The notes under the pieces are model-generated. The model did not search any database and was not told where the DNA came from. It saw nothing but the letters and a program-made list of their open reading frames with translations. 64,000 bases of DNA from Dactylosporangium vinaceum (GTDB taxonomy: Bacteria; Actinomycetota; Actinomycetes; Mycobacteriales; Micromonosporaceae). Every line of letters starts with the position of its first letter. The stretch's first letter is position 1. Positions 8,721-17,176 of this stretch are shown piece by piece. A program made the position numbers and the translations under genes. The stretch spans positions 5,270,001-5,334,000 of the forward strand of contig NZ_CP061913.1 in NCBI RefSeq assembly GCF_019904175.1. The letters are read 5' to 3'.

Positions 8721-9850
8721 CCGGCAACGGCGCCGCGGTGCTGCTGGCCGGCCTGGGCGGGGCGGCGGCCTGGTGGGCGGGGTATCCGGCGGGCGCTCCG
8801 ATCGGCCTGGCCGCGGCGCTCCTCCTGCTGCTCGCGACCGCCTGGCGCATCGGGGTCACCGGCCCGACCCGGCTCACGCTCACGGTCGACCCGGGCGCCG
8901 TCCACCGCGGCGACGTGGTGACCGCGCAGCTCGGCGTAGAGTGCACCGCACGGTGGCCGGGCACCGTCCACGCGACGGTCGCCGTGCTCGGCGACCCGCG
9001 ACCGGCCACGTTCCCGACGGCCGGCCCGCCCGTCCGGCTGACCCGGACCGCCACCCGCCGCGGCCACCTGGAGTCCGCCGTCATACAGCCCCGGCGGATC
9101 GGTCCACTGTGGATCGCCGCCCGGCGGGTCACGCCGCCACCACCCGTGCACACCACGGTGCTGCCGCGCCTCTGGCCGTTTGCCGCGGCCGCACCCTCCA
9201 GCCCGACCGACGACGACGGCGAGGCGAGCGCGCGCGTCGGCGGCCCGGTCTTCGCCGGACTGCGCGAATACGCCGAAGGCGACGACATCCGCCACATCGA
9301 CTGGGCCGCCAGCGCCCGCACCCCCATCGGCCCCTGGATCGTCCGCCACCGGGTCCTGGCCCGGGTCGCAGCGATCCGCATAGTCCTCGACCCCACCCGA
9401 CCCGCCGACCCGGCCCCGATCGCCGGCCCCACCGACGCCGCGGGCGGCCCCGGGGCCGCGGACCGGTTCGAGACGGCCGTCGACATCGCATACTCCATGG
9501 CCCACGCCACGGCTCGCGGCACCGGTGCCCCACCCACGGTCGTCACCGTCCTCGACGGCCGCCTCGCCGCGCCCGAGGGTGTCGACGCGATCGGCGCCGT
9601 CCTGGCCCGCGTCGTGCCGGCGAGCACTCCCGGCGGCCTCGCGGCGGCGCTGCGCCACGCCGGACGGACCCGGGGTGCCACGACGGTCGTGGTGTCGGCG
9701 GCCGATCCCGGCGGCCCCCTCGACGCCGACGTCCTGTTCCGCGTCGGCCGACCCGCCCGCGACGCCCGCCGCCACGGCCGCACCCTCGTCGTCGACGTGC
9801 CCGACCTGCCAGCCGCGGCCCGGGCGTGGGCGGCGGTGGTGTCGCGATGA
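8717..9850 (+). CDS. DUF58 family protein
   Basis: A 377-residue protein overlapping the MoxR stop (ATGA). Two N-terminal hydrophobic helices (about 5-40) are followed by a beta-sandwich-like region. The DUF58 signature GLREYAEGDDIRHIDWAASART follows at about residues 180-200. Downstream is a von-Willebrand-like segment with IRIVLDPTRP. DUF58 proteins are usually MoxR partners. Overlap with the transglutaminase-like gene indicates one transcript. Confidence 0.9.
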   Translation: MTGNGAAVLLAGLGGAAAWWAGYPAGAPIGLAAALLLLLATAWRIGVTGPTRLTLTVDPGAVHRGDVVTAQLGVECTARWPGTVHATVAVLGDPRPATFPTAGPPVRLTRTATRRGHLESAVIQPRRIGPLWIAARRVTPPPPVHTTVLPRLWPFAAAAPSSPTDDDGEASARVGGPVFAGLREYAEGDDIRHIDWAASARTPIGPWIVRHRVLARVAAIRIVLDPTRPADPAPIAGPTDAAGGPGAADRFETAVDIAYSMAHATARGTGAPPTVVTVLDGRLAAPEGVDAIGAVLARVVPASTPGGLAAALRHAGRTRGATTVVVSAADPGGPLDADVLFRVGRPARDARRHGRTLVVDVPDLPAAARAWAAVVSR

Positions 9851-11805
9851 CCCCCCGGCGGCTCGACGCCCTGGTGGTCGCCGTGGCCGCGGCCGCGCCG
9901 GGGCTCGCGTTCGACCGGGCGTTTCCCCTGGCCGTGCTGGGGCCGGCGGTGGCGGTGGCGGCGCTGCTGCCGGTCCTGAGCGAACGCCGGGCGGTGCGGG
10001 TGGCGGTGTTCGGGGCCGGGCTGGCCCTGCTCTTCCCCGTGCTGCGGTCCGGGCTGGTGGGGCTCCTGGCCATTACGCTGCCGGCTCCGGTGCGGGTGGA
10101 TCTGCTGGCCGTACCACTGCTGCTGACGCTCGCCGGATCGGCCGGCGGCACCGTCCTGGCCGCGCGGCTCCCGGCCTCGGCTCGCCTGGCGGTGCCGGCG
10201 CCGACCGCGCCGGCCTGGGTGTACGCCGCGCTGCTCGGACCATTCACCCGCCTGGACGGGGCCCTCGTCGCCGTCGCGACCCTGGTGGCGGCGGCCCAGC
10301 TGGTGCGGTCGGCCGGGACCGGTGCCCGGGCCGCGCTCGGCGCGGCGGCGACGCTCGCCGCGGTGGCCGTGGCGGTGCTCCTCGCCGTGCCGGTGGCCCT
10401 CGGCGCGGCCGGACCACGGCCGCGCAGCGACCCGCGGGCCGGGCTCGGCACCGTCGGCCTGCCCCCGTCCGCGGTCAACCCGCTCGACTGGGTCGACGCC
10501 TGGCTCACCGACCCGGACCGCCTCCTGTTCACCGCGCAGACCAGCCGCCCCGTCGACCGCTGGCGGCTGGCCGTCCTGCCGGGGTACGACGGCCGGCAGT
10601 GGACACCCCCGGCCCGGTACACCCGAGCCGGCCTCGGCGTGCCACCCGGCGACCCGGCGACGGCCGAGCCGGTCACGCAGACCGTCACGATCGCGTCCCT
10701 GGGCGGCCCGTTCCTGCCCGCGGCCGACCGCCCGGCCCGCATCGCCGCCCCGGTCGCCGCCGTCGACACCACCTCCGGCGTCCTGCTGGCCGACCCCGCC
10801 GCCCAGCCGGGCCTGCGGTACACCGTGACGTCGGCGCCGCCCCGCCCGCCCGCCGACCCCGGCTGCGCTCCGGGGTCACCGCAGCCGGTCCCGGCGGAGC
10901 TCGAGGCGCCGCTGGACGCCCTGATCGCCGGCGCCTGCCCCGGCTCGTTCGCCGCGTTCGCCGCGACCGTCCAGGCCCGCATCAACGCCGGGCGCACCAA
11001 CGTGGCCCGCACGCCGGCCCGCGGCACGAGCACCAGTGCGGTGCTGCGTTTCCTGGCCCCGGGCGCCACCGGCACGGTCGTCGAGTTCGCCGCCGTGTTC
11101 GCCCTGGCCGCCCGCCGCGCCGGACTGGAGACCCGCCTGGTCGTGGGCTTCACCGGCCCGCCCATGCCGAGCACGGCCACGACGTACGGCGTGCACGGGC
11201 GTGACGTGCGGCTCTGGGTCGACGCGCGGGCACCCGGTGGTGCGTGGCTCGCGTATCAGCCGGCGCCGCCGCCCGCCGTCGCCCCCGAGACGGTCACGGC
11301 CCCGCCACCGCCCACCGCATCCGAGCCGCCCCCGCCGCCCCCGCCGACGCCGATGGTGGACGGGCCACCGCCGGACGCGATCGGCGCCACTTCGCGGTCC
11401 CGGGTCCGCTGGTGGGTGCCGCCCCTGGCCGCGGCCGGCCTGGCCGTCGCCGCCTGGATGGCCTACCGGGCCGGGATCGGGCTGGCCCGCGCGGCCCGCC
11501 GGGCCCGCCGCCGGCACTGCGGGAGCCCGCGCCACCGGGGCCTGGCCGCCTGGCACGACGCCCTCGACGCCCTCGCCCGCCGGCCCGCCGCGGACCTCGA
11601 CCCGGCGCTGCTGCGCACGGCGACCCCCGCCTCGAGCGCCGGCCTGCTGCGGTCGCGGTGCCCGGGCCTGGAGCCGGAGATCGCCCGGCTGACCGCGACC
11701 GCCGGCCGGTGCCTGTTCACCGAGCGCGACCCCGGACCGGTCGCCGTCGCCGAGGCCTGGCGGGCCGCCGCCCGGATCCGGCGGGCGCTGCGCAGGAAGC
11801 CGTGA
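9847..11805 (+). CDS. TgpA-like transglutaminase-fold membrane protein, catalytic residues lost
   Basis: A 652-residue protein with about six N-terminal TM helices, a long extracytoplasmic region containing a transglutaminase-like core (about 385-475), a proline-rich linker, one more TM (about 520-540) and a cytoplasmic tail. In the core, the usual GxCxxFA motif reads GTVVEFA, so the cysteine is V411. The HAW motif reads RLW, so the histidine is R455. The terminal aspartate position in AYQPAP is Q471. The triad is therefore absent and the domain is probably binding or structural. It ends the MoxR operon. Confidence 0.85.
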   Translation: MTPRRLDALVVAVAAAAPGLAFDRAFPLAVLGPAVAVAALLPVLSERRAVRVAVFGAGLALLFPVLRSGLVGLLAITLPAPVRVDLLAVPLLLTLAGSAGGTVLAARLPASARLAVPAPTAPAWVYAALLGPFTRLDGALVAVATLVAAAQLVRSAGTGARAALGAAATLAAVAVAVLLAVPVALGAAGPRPRSDPRAGLGTVGLPPSAVNPLDWVDAWLTDPDRLLFTAQTSRPVDRWRLAVLPGYDGRQWTPPARYTRAGLGVPPGDPATAEPVTQTVTIASLGGPFLPAADRPARIAAPVAAVDTTSGVLLADPAAQPGLRYTVTSAPPRPPADPGCAPGSPQPVPAELEAPLDALIAGACPGSFAAFAATVQARINAGRTNVARTPARGTSTSAVLRFLAPGATGTVVEFAAVFALAARRAGLETRLVVGFTGPPMPSTATTYGVHGRDVRLWVDARAPGGAWLAYQPAPPPAVAPETVTAPPPPTASEPPPPPPPTPMVDGPPPDAIGATSRSRVRWWVPPLAAAGLAVAAWMAYRAGIGLARAARRARRRHCGSPRHRGLAAWHDALDALARRPAADLDPALLRTATPASSAGLLRSRCPGLEPEIARLTATAGRCLFTERDPGPVAVAEAWRAAARIRRALRRKP

Positions 11806-12174
11806 TCCGCGGGTGCCCGGAAAGTGATGCCGACATTCGACGGGCAGCAATGCGTGAATGGCAGGTGGCATCCGGAATGCGCGGCCGTTCGGACCCCATA
11901 TATCGGCCGAACGTATGAGTTTGCGTGACGGTGCGAGCGGGTCGGCCGCGGCCCGCGCGGCGATGGCCTGCATCAATGCGTTGAAACGGCATTGGGGTCG
12001 CAGCGGGGGAGTGTGACCGCTCGGTTGCGCTTTGAGAAACTACGGTCGGTAATGGCCGGCAGCGTTTTGTAGACATCGAACGGCCGTGATAGCTTTCCCG
12101 GGCGCAACGAGGCAGAGTGTGAGTCCTTGCCCTGGCGCGACGGCATATTGTCGGCTCGAACGGGGCGAGCAGGA
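11806..12174. other. Intergenic region, no gene seen
   Basis: 369 bases with lower GC than the flanks. Possible promoter elements are TTGCGC at 12025-12030 and GGTAAT at 12048-12053 with a 17-base spacer, pointing to the downstream operon. A weak inverted repeat CGTTCGG (11886-11892) / CCGAACG (11907-11913) surrounds a TATAT tract. None of the short frames through it looks like a gene. Confidence 0.4.
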
Positions 12175-12846
12175 ATGGCTGCTGGACTGCGCCCGCGCTG
12201 GCGGGCGAAGGTCTGGGTCTGGGCTCGGCGCTATGTTCCGGCCGAGCTTTTCGGGACCGCCTGCGCATTTCTCGGGACCGCGCTGATATACGGGTTGTAC
12301 TCCGACCGCGTCCTCGCCGCCATCGCCGGGACCGTCGGGGAAATCGTCGGGTTCTACGGGTTCATCGCCACCGTCGAGTGGCGGCGGGAGCGGGCCCGGG
12401 GCTTCGGGCTGCGGCGCACCACGGCCTCGACCGCGCGGCTGCTGCTGGCCGAATTCGGGCTCATCGAGATCCTCGACTCGACGACCCTGCGGCCGCTGTT
12501 CATGTACCTCGGGCCGAGCATCACCGGCGGCATGGGCACCGGCACCCTGCTCGGCAAGCTGATGGCCGATGTCGCGTTCTACGGCGTGGCGATCGTCAGC
12601 TACGAGCTCATCCGCCGGCGGCGGCGCGCGCCGGTGCCCGCCGGGGCCGACGAGGACACCGTGGACCTCAACGCGCGTGCCGGCAACGAGGTCACGCAGC
12701 CCATCGCCCGCCCGGCCGGGGCGGGCGACTCGGAGATCACCCAGCGCATCCCGCGGCCGCGGTCCCACAAGAAGCCGGTCCCGGTCAAGAACCCCGGCAG
12801 CCGGCCCGCCGTGGCCCGCTCGAGCGCCGGCCGGAGTGTCAGGTGA
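12175..12846 (+). CDS. Small polytopic membrane protein of unknown function
   Basis: About 223 residues, with four hydrophobic segments (LFGTACAFLGTALIYGLY; VLAAIAGTVGEIVGFYGFIAT; LFMYLGPSITGGMGTGTLLG; LMADVAFYGVAIVSYELI) and then a basic, Thr-rich cytoplasmic tail (EVTQPIARP, EITQRIPRPRSHKK) that could be phosphorylated. The size and topology recall GtrA-like proteins, but I do not recognise the family. The start is uncertain: ATG 12175 is used and a TTG at 12127 is in frame. The stop overlaps the GTG of the decarboxylase gene, so the two are translated together. Confidence 0.6.
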   Translation: MAAGLRPRWRAKVWVWARRYVPAELFGTACAFLGTALIYGLYSDRVLAAIAGTVGEIVGFYGFIATVEWRRERARGFGLRRTTASTARLLLAEFGLIEILDSTTLRPLFMYLGPSITGGMGTGTLLGKLMADVAFYGVAIVSYELIRRRRRAPVPAGADEDTVDLNARAGNEVTQPIARPAGAGDSEITQRIPRPRSHKKPVPVKNPGSRPAVARSSAGRSVR

Positions 12847-13934
12847 CCACGCCCCGGCTCATCATGGACCTCGGCCGGATCGGGGCCGCCTACCGGGCCA
12901 TGCGCGCGGCCATGCCGGACGTGGCCGTGCACTATGCGATGAAGTGCAACCCCCACCCGCGGGTCGTCGGGCACCTCGCCGGGCTGGGCTGCGGCTTCGA
13001 GATCGCCTCGGCGGCCGAGCTGGAGCAGCTGCTCGGGATCGGCGTGCCCGCGGACGAGATCCTATACAGCAACCCGGTCAAGCCCGAGGCGCACATCGAG
13101 AAGGCCCATGCCGCGGGTGTGCTGCGATACGCGTTCGACTCCGCCGACGAGCTGGCCAAGCTCGAACGGGCCGCGCCGGGGGCATCGGTGTACGTGCGCC
13201 TCGCGGTGCCGGACCTGCACAGTGAGGTACCGAGCGAGGGGAAGTTCGGGGTCGATCTCGGGACCGCCGCCCAGCTGCTGCTGGCCGCCCGGGACCGCGG
13301 CCTCGACCCGCACGGGGTGACCTTCCACGTCGGGTCGCAGATGCTGCATCCGCGGGCGTGGGTCCAGCCGCTGGACATGGTCGGCGAGCTGATGGACAAG
13401 CTGGCCGCCGAGGACGTCCGGCTGTCCCTGGTGGACCTGGGTGGCGGCTTCCCGGTGCGGTACTGCACCGACCCGCCCCCGCTGGAGGAGTACGCGGCGG
13501 TCATCAACGCCGGCCTGGCCGCGCTGCGCCACCCCGTCCACGCCGTCGTGGAGCCCGGCCGCGCCCTCGTCGCCGAGGCCGGCACGCTCGTGTCCACCGT
13601 CATCGGCGTCGCCGACCGGATGGGCAAGCGCTGGGTGCACCTGGACGTGGGCGCGTTCAACGGCTTCATGGAGAGCCTCGAAACCGGCAACCAGCTGCGC
13701 TTCCCGGTCGGCGACGAGCACGGCGGCGCACCACGTCGCCGGATGCAGCTGACCGGCCCGACCTGCGACAGCCAGGACACCATCCTGTTCGACGCCGAGC
13801 TCTCGCGGGACCTCGCCACCGGTGACCGGGTGCACTTCGGCAGCGCCGGGGCCTACACCACGGTCTACGCCTCATCCTTCAACGGCTTCGAGCCGCCGAT
13901 CGTCGACATTCAAGAAGACGGGGAACAACAGTGA
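12843..13934 (+). CDS. Ornithine/diaminopimelate decarboxylase family enzyme (fold type III PLP)
   Basis: 363 residues, GTG start. The PLP lysine is in VHYAMKCNPHP (about residue 36). HVGSQ and VDLGGGFPVRY follow the alanine-racemase-fold pattern, VVEPGRALVAEAG binds phosphate and TGPTCDSQD carries the cysteine typical of ornithine decarboxylases. The length matches the short eukaryote-like ODC group rather than DAP decarboxylase. Probable role: decarboxylation of ornithine or lysine to a polyamine. It is coupled on both sides by GTGA overlaps, to a membrane protein and a GGDEF/EAL protein, an unusual context for polyamine synthesis. Confidence 0.85.
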   Translation: MTTPRLIMDLGRIGAAYRAMRAAMPDVAVHYAMKCNPHPRVVGHLAGLGCGFEIASAAELEQLLGIGVPADEILYSNPVKPEAHIEKAHAAGVLRYAFDSADELAKLERAAPGASVYVRLAVPDLHSEVPSEGKFGVDLGTAAQLLLAARDRGLDPHGVTFHVGSQMLHPRAWVQPLDMVGELMDKLAAEDVRLSLVDLGGGFPVRYCTDPPPLEEYAAVINAGLAALRHPVHAVVEPGRALVAEAGTLVSTVIGVADRMGKRWVHLDVGAFNGFMESLETGNQLRFPVGDEHGGAPRRRMQLTGPTCDSQDTILFDAELSRDLATGDRVHFGSAGAYTTVYASSFNGFEPPIVDIQEDGEQQ

Positions 13935-16285
13935 CACGCAGCCACGCCGCCGTGGAGCCCGCGGCCGAGGTGGACCCCGACCTGGCGGTGCTCGGCTCGC
14001 CGCTGTTCCGGGTCGCGCGCACGGTCATCGCCAGCCTGGGCGCCCTCTACGCGATCAGCACCCTCTTTCCGATGGGTGGGCAGCGCCCGGCGCTGCTGGA
14101 CACCGCGTTCTACCTGGTCGTGCTGATCACCACGGCGCTGCTGGCGCTGGCCCGGCCGATCCTGGTCCGCCGCAACCGCATCGCCTGGGCCTTCGTCGGC
14201 GGCGGCGTGGCGTCCTGGGCCGCCGGAGACGTCTACTGGCAGGCTAGCTTCACCGGCGTCGACGCCAACGCCATCCCGGTGCCGTCGCCCGCCGACGTGT
14301 TCTACGTCGGCCTGTACCCCCTGGCCTACATCGGCTTCATCCTGCTCGCCCGGGCCACCGTGCGGCGGCTGCCCGCGTCCGTCTGGCTCGACGGCGTCGT
14401 CACCTCGCTCGCGGCCGGCGCGATGTTCTCCGCCTTTACGCTCAACGACCTGCTCAACGCCGACGGGAGCAAGCCGTTCGCGGCGACCATCACCAACCTG
14501 GCGTACCCGGTCGGTGACCTCATCCTCATGGTCGTCGCGGTCGCCGCCCTGGCCATGGTCCGCTGGCGCAACGACCCGGTCTGGTGGCTGGCCGCCCTCG
14601 GCGCCGCCGCGTTCACCGCCGCCGACACCGGCTACCTGTTCGGCCTGTCCGACAACACCTACACCGACGGCAGCTGGCCCGACGGCCTCTGGATGATCGG
14701 GCTCACGCTGATGGCGCTGGCCGGCTCGATGTACCGCCGCCGCTCCATCGACGAGGTGCGCGGCTTCGCGGCCCTGCTCGTGCCGATCCTCTTCTCGCTC
14801 TGCGCGCTCGTCGTGCTCATCGTCGGCACCTTCGTCCACCTGCACCCGGTCACCATCATCATGGCCAGCGCCTGCCTGCTCGCCGCCGGCATCCGCACCG
14901 CGCTCACGTTCGAGCAGACCCGCGAGCTGACCCGGACCCGCCGCGAGGCCGCCACCGACGAGATCAGCGGCCTGGGCAACCGGCGCGTGCTGGACTCCGC
15001 GCTGCCGAGCATGCTGGAGGGCCTGCCCGCGGGCGCGACGCTGCCCCTGACGATCGTCAGCATCGATCACCTGCAGGAGATGAACCGGATCCTCGGCTAC
15101 ACGGCCGGTGACATGATCCTCAACACCGTGGGCAACCGCCTCCAGCAGGCGCTGCCACCCGAGGCGGTCGCGGTGCGCCTGGGTGGGGCGGAGATCGCGA
15201 TCCTCAGAACCGTGTCGGCGGGTACCCCGGACAGCATCGCCCGGGACACCGAGTTTCTGCTCCGGGCGCTGGCCGCACCGGTGCCGGCCGGGCCGGTGCC
15301 GGTCCAGCTCGAGCTCAGCGCCGGCGTCGCGCTCGCGCCGATGCACGCCAGCAACTCGGCCGAGCTCATCCGCTGCGCCGCCGACGCGCTGCACGAGGCC
15401 AAGTCCAGCCGCTCCGAGGTCGAGATCTACGACCCCGGCCACCGCGGCGACGTCGGCTCCCACCTGCTGCCCGACCTGCTGCGCGCGGTCGAGAACGAGC
15501 AGTTCTTCGTCCACTACCAGCCGAAGGTCGACCTCGGCAGCCGCCGCCCGGTCGCGCTCGAGGCGCTGCTGCGCTGGCGGCACCCCACCCAGGGCTGGGT
15601 CGAGCCCGAGGTGCTGCAGCGCCTCGCCGTCCAGGTCGGCCTGACCCGCCAGCTGACCCGGATCCTGCTGCGCACCGCCCTGGAGAGCTGCGCGGGCTGG
15701 CGCCGGCAGGGCTTCGAGCTCGGCGTTGCGGCCGACGTGTCAGCAGCCGACGTGCTCGACACCCGGCTGCCCTACGACGTCGCGAAGATGGTGAACAAGC
15801 TCGGGGTGCCGCCGTCGGCGCTCACCCTGGAGATCGCCGAGGACGTGATGCTCATCGACGCCCGCCGCACCGAGACGGCGCTCGGGCAGTTCCGGCACTT
15901 CGGCGTCCGCCTCGCCCTTGACCACTACGGCCGGTCGGCGCCGTCGCTGGCCCGGCTGCGCAGCATGCCCGTCGACGAGCTCAAGCTGGACCCGGCCTTC
16001 GCCGCGCCGATGGTGAACAGCCCGCAGGACGCGGTCGTCATCCGCTCCACTGTGGACCTGGCCCGCTCGCTCGGGATCACCGTGATCGCCGAGGGCGTCG
16101 ACACCCGCGAGATGGTCGACGCGGTGACCCTGTCCGGCTGCGCCGGCGTGCAGGGCATCCTGCCGGGCGAGCCGATGAGCGCCGACGCGCTGCAGCAGTG
16201 GTTCGCCGCCCTGCGCCAGCCCGAGGGCCAGGTCCCGGGCCAGCGCCGGCGGGAGCAGACCCACAGCGGGCGCGGCACGCGCTAG
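13931..16285 (+). CDS. Membrane GGDEF-EAL protein with degenerate catalytic motifs
   Basis: 784 residues, GTG start overlapping the previous stop. About nine TM helices (roughly 25-320) form a MASE-like sensory module. The GGDEF domain begins ISGLGNRRVLDSAL but its active loop is RLGGAEIAIL instead of GGDEF, so cyclase activity is unlikely. The EAL domain has LEALLRWRHP, but DDFGTG is replaced by DHYGRS, removing a metal-binding aspartate. The late motif VIAEGVDT is kept. I expect a c-di-GMP or other-ligand receptor rather than an enzyme. It is followed after nine bases by a DUF574 methyltransferase. Confidence 0.87.
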   Translation: MTRSHAAVEPAAEVDPDLAVLGSPLFRVARTVIASLGALYAISTLFPMGGQRPALLDTAFYLVVLITTALLALARPILVRRNRIAWAFVGGGVASWAAGDVYWQASFTGVDANAIPVPSPADVFYVGLYPLAYIGFILLARATVRRLPASVWLDGVVTSLAAGAMFSAFTLNDLLNADGSKPFAATITNLAYPVGDLILMVVAVAALAMVRWRNDPVWWLAALGAAAFTAADTGYLFGLSDNTYTDGSWPDGLWMIGLTLMALAGSMYRRRSIDEVRGFAALLVPILFSLCALVVLIVGTFVHLHPVTIIMASACLLAAGIRTALTFEQTRELTRTRREAATDEISGLGNRRVLDSALPSMLEGLPAGATLPLTIVSIDHLQEMNRILGYTAGDMILNTVGNRLQQALPPEAVAVRLGGAEIAILRTVSAGTPDSIARDTEFLLRALAAPVPAGPVPVQLELSAGVALAPMHASNSAELIRCAADALHEAKSSRSEVEIYDPGHRGDVGSHLLPDLLRAVENEQFFVHYQPKVDLGSRRPVALEALLRWRHPTQGWVEPEVLQRLAVQVGLTRQLTRILLRTALESCAGWRRQGFELGVAADVSAADVLDTRLPYDVAKMVNKLGVPPSALTLEIAEDVMLIDARRTETALGQFRHFGVRLALDHYGRSAPSLARLRSMPVDELKLDPAFAAPMVNSPQDAVVIRSTVDLARSLGITVIAEGVDTREMVDAVTLSGCAGVQGILPGEPMSADALQQWFAALRQPEGQVPGQRRREQTHSGRGTR

Positions 16286-16294
16286 AGTGCGGCG

Positions 16295-17098
16295 ATGACG
16301 CGACCGGAGTGGGCACCGGAAGACATCGACATCACCGTCGCCAATGCGGCGCGGATGTACGACTACTCGCTCGGCGGGTTCCACAACTTCGCCGTCGACC
16401 GCGAGATGGTCGAGAAGGTCATGTCGATGGTGCCGAACGCCCGGCAGATCGGCCTGGCCAACCGGGCGTTCCTCGGCCGGGTGGTGCGGCACCTGGTGGC
16501 GAGCGGGGTGCGGCAGTTCCTCGACGTCGGCTCCGGCATCCCGACGCTGGCCAGCGTCCACGAGGTGGCCCAGCAGGTGGACCCGCGGGCCCGGGTCATG
16601 TACGTCGACCTCGACCCCGTCGCGGTCGCCCACGGCCAGGCCATCCTGGCCGACAACCCCAACGCCGACGTCATGGTCGGCGACGTGCGCCACCCGGACG
16701 ACATCGTGCGGCACCCGGCCGTGAGCGGCCTGCTCGACTTCAGTGAGCCGATCGCGGTCATGCTCATCGCGGTGCTGCACTTCGTGCCCGACAGCGACGA
16801 CCCGGCCGGGATCGTGCGCCGGTTCCGGGAGGCGGTGCGCCCGGGCAGCTACGTCGCGCTCTCGCACGGTTCGCCGCCGCCGCAGCGGGAGGAGGACGCC
16901 GACCGGGTCAGCGAGGTGTACCAGCGCACGTCGACCCCGCTGACGCTGCGCAGCGCGGCCGAGATCGCGGGCCTGCTCGACGGTCTGGAGATCGTCGCGC
17001 CCGGTGTGGTACCGGTGACGCAGTGGCACCCCGATCTCGCGGAGGGCGATGTCGAGGACCGCCCGGAGGTGCTCGCCGCGGTCGGACGAAAACCGTAA
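16295..17098 (+). CDS. DUF574/Methyltransf_19 SAM-dependent methyltransferase
   Basis: 267 residues. The N-terminal ITVANAARMYDYSLGGFHNF is diagnostic of this actinobacterial family, followed by FLDVGSGIPT as SAM motif I and VMYVDLDPVAVAHG as motif II. Members are abundant in Streptomyces and Micromonosporaceae and their substrates are unknown. It lies between two c-di-GMP-type genes and is probably read from the upstream operon. Confidence 0.9.
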   Translation: MTRPEWAPEDIDITVANAARMYDYSLGGFHNFAVDREMVEKVMSMVPNARQIGLANRAFLGRVVRHLVASGVRQFLDVGSGIPTLASVHEVAQQVDPRARVMYVDLDPVAVAHGQAILADNPNADVMVGDVRHPDDIVRHPAVSGLLDFSEPIAVMLIAVLHFVPDSDDPAGIVRRFREAVRPGSYVALSHGSPPPQREEDADRVSEVYQRTSTPLTLRSAAEIAGLLDGLEIVAPGVVPVTQWHPDLAEGDVEDRPEVLAAVGRKP

Positions 17099-17176
17099 GG
17101 ACGCTAACGAATACGGGCGGTAACGTCAGGCGTTTCCTCTGGCATTCAGCAACTTCGTTGCCCATAATCGGCAGTG

